Source: Chloroflexota bacterium
Lineage (GTDB): Bacteria > Chloroflexota > Dormibacteria > CF-121
DNA length: 6,442 nucleotides
Reading direction: 5' to 3'
Assembly (NCBI GenBank): GCA_005889395.1
Contig: VBFX01000128.1
Span: 1-6,442 of the forward strand
Part shown: positions 5,093 to 6,442 of the stretch, piece by piece
How positions within the stretch are numbered: the first letter of the stretch is position 1
Layout of the letters: each line of letters opens with the position of its first letter
Made by a program: the position numbers and the translations under genes
The notes under the pieces: model-generated
Told to the model about the DNA's origin: nothing
Seen by the model: only the letters and a program-made list of their open reading frames with translations
The model's database searches: none

Positions 5093-6442
5093 GCGTATCC
5101 ACCCCGATCCGCGCCGCACGCGGCACCCAGCTCAGCACTCGCGGCTGGCAGCAGGAGGCCGCGTTGCGCATGCTCTGCAACAACCTCGACCCGGAGGTCG
5201 CCGAGCGCCCAGAAGACCTGGTCGTCTACGGCGGCACGGGCAAGGCCGCCCGCGACTGGCCGTCCTTCCACGCCATCGTCGCGGCGCTGCAACGGCTGAA
5301 GGACGACGAGACGCTGCTGGTGCAGTCCGGGAAACCGGTGGGCATCTTCGCCACCCACGAGTACGCCCCGCGCGTACTGATCGCGAACAGCCTGCTGGTG
5401 CCCCGCTGGGCGACCTGGGAACATTTCTGGGAGCTCGAGCGGCTCGGCCTGATCATGTACGGCCAGATGACCGCGGGAAGCTGGATCTACATCGGCAGCC
5501 AGGGGATTCTCCAGGGAACCTACGAGACCTTCGGCGCGCTGGCGGCCAAGCGATTCGACGGCACGTTACGCGGCCGGATCGTCCTCACCAGCGGGCTCGG
5601 CGGGATGGGCGGCGCGCAGCCGCTGGCGGTCACGATGCACGACGGTGTCGCGCTCTGCGTCGAGGTCGACGCCGCGCGCATCGAGCGCCGGCTGAAGACC
5701 CGCTACCTCGACAAGGCGACCGCCAGTCTCGACGAGGCGGTCAAATGGGCGGAAGAGGCCCGCCAAACGAAGTCATCGACGTCGATCGGCGTGGTCGGCA
5801 ATGCCGCGGAGGTCTACGCGGAACTCCTGCGCCGCGGCTTCGAGCCCGACGTCGTCACCGACCAGACGTCGGCCCACGACCCGCTGCGCGGCTATATCCC
5901 GGCGCCGCTCAGCGTCGACGAGGCGGCTGACCTGCGCGAGCGCGATCCGCAGGAATACCTCGAGATGGTGAAGCACTCGGTCCGCGAGCACGTGGGCGCG
6001 ATGCTCGGTTTCCAGCGCATGGGCGTCGAGACCTTCGATTACGGCAACAACCTGCGCGGTCTCGCGCTCGAGGCGGGTGTCAGCAATGCCTTCGACATTC
6101 CGGGCTTCGTGCCCGCCTACATCCGGCCGCTGTTCGCCGAGGGAAAGGGTCCATTCCGCTGGGTCGCGCTGAGCGGCGAGGCCGAGGATATCTACCGAAC
6201 CGACCGCGCCGTCATGGAGACGCTGCCGGACAATGAGCATCTGCATCGCTGGCTGCGCCTGGCGCGCGAGCGTATCCAGTTTCAGGGTCTGCCGGCGCGC
6301 ATTTGCTGGCTGGGCTACGGCGAGCGGGCCAAGGTCGGCCTGCGCTTCAACGAGATGGTGAAATCCGGGCAGCTTGGTGCGCCGATCGTGATCGGACGAG
6401 ACCACCTCGACGCGGGCTCGGTGGCCTCGCCCTATCGCGAGA
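5089..6442 (+). CDS. hutU: Urocanate hydratase (urocanase), 3' end cut by window edge
   Basis: Converts urocanate to 4-imidazolone-5-propionate using tightly bound NAD+ as an electrophile; this is the second step of histidine degradation, in the cytoplasm. 451 codons are visible of a usual 550 or so, without frameshift. Family blocks in order: RGTQLSTRGWQQEAALRML (from residue 8), NNLDPEVAERPEDLVVYGG (27-49), GKAARDW (51-57), LLVQSGKPVG (76-85), YGQMTAGSWIYIGSQGI (124-140), the NAD-binding glycine-rich GLGGMGGAQ (169-177), TDQTSAHDP, DYGNNLRG and ARICWLGYGERAK. Cys406 in the last block corresponds to the active-site Cys410 of the Pseudomonas enzyme. The frame runs out in GSVASPYRE. I chose TTG 5089 because conserved sequence begins within eight residues, no ATG occurs before 5170 (inside a conserved block), AGGTGG precedes it, and TTGA overlaps the hutH stop, implying coupled translation. 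Confidence 0.96.
   Translation, partial: MSVSTPIRAARGTQLSTRGWQQEAALRMLCNNLDPEVAERPEDLVVYGGTGKAARDWPSFHAIVAALQRLKDDETLLVQSGKPVGIFATHEYAPRVLIANSLLVPRWATWEHFWELERLGLIMYGQMTAGSWIYIGSQGILQGTYETFGALAAKRFDGTLRGRIVLTSGLGGMGGAQPLAVTMHDGVALCVEVDAARIERRLKTRYLDKATASLDEAVKWAEEARQTKSSTSIGVVGNAAEVYAELLRRGFEPDVVTDQTSAHDPLRGYIPAPLSVDEAADLRERDPQEYLEMVKHSVREHVGAMLGFQRMGVETFDYGNNLRGLALEAGVSNAFDIPGFVPAYIRPLFAEGKGPFRWVALSGEAEDIYRTDRAVMETLPDNEHLHRWLRLARERIQFQGLPARICWLGYGERAKVGLRFNEMVKSGQLGAPIVIGRDHLDAGSVASPYRE

Noticed and set aside
4938..5930. 330-codon plus-strand frame bridging the hutH end and hutU
   Set aside because: Off-frame with both enzymes, extremely Arg-rich, and overlaps conserved urocanase blocks; an artefact of GC-rich codon use.
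5773..6405. 210-codon minus-strand frame opposite hutU
   Set aside because: Antisense shadow; urocanase conservation on the plus strand continues uninterrupted to the window edge.

Overview
The window is a GC-rich bacterial chromosome segment with strong third-position GC bias and very short intergenic gaps. It carries two substrate-binding lipoproteins of different classes, two small integral membrane proteins without a recognisable family, and the first two genes of a histidine-degradation (hut) operon. Lipoprotein-anchored binding proteins, a twin-arginine lipoprotein signal, GTG/TTG starts and several TANNNT -10-like boxes just before start codons fit a high-GC lineage such as Chloroflexota, Dormibacterota or Actinomycetota. 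That placement is inference from style, not from a marker gene.

Layout: (1) 2-688 (+), the 3' part of a membrane protein that enters from the left edge. (2) 716-2065 (+), a complete family-1 (carbohydrate-type) ABC solute-binding lipoprotein with a Tat-type signal peptide. (3) 2097-2501 (+), a 134-residue protein with three predicted membrane helices. (4) 2502-3413 (-), a polar-amino-acid-type (SBP_bac_3) binding lipoprotein, convergent with gene 3 with no base between the two stop codons. (5) 3414-3505, a short, locally AT-richer divergent promoter region. (6) 3506-5092 (+), histidine ammonia-lyase (hutH). (7) 5089-6442 (+), urocanase (hutU), overlapping hutH by 4 bases (TTGA) and cut by the right edge about 100 residues short of a usual full length.

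How they work together: HutH deaminates L-histidine to urocanate and HutU hydrates urocanate to imidazolonepropionate, so the right third is a catabolic operon whose later genes (hutI and a formimidoylglutamate hydrolase) would be expected beyond the window. The divergent amino-acid binding lipoprotein could capture histidine or a related amino acid for it, but no permease or ATPase is present, so this is a hypothesis. The family-1 binding protein also has no transporter subunits beside it.

The most notable structure is at the hutH/hutU junction. Two copies of a GC-rich repeat (CCCTCCCCCGCTCGCGGGG) lie inside the 3' end of hutH. They encode a low-complexity tail of about 25 residues beyond the enzyme's normal C-terminus, and the same element provides a hairpin and the apparent Shine-Dalgarno sequence of hutU. 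I did not find evidence of a previously undescribed multi-gene system; the rest looks like ordinary metabolic and transport genes.
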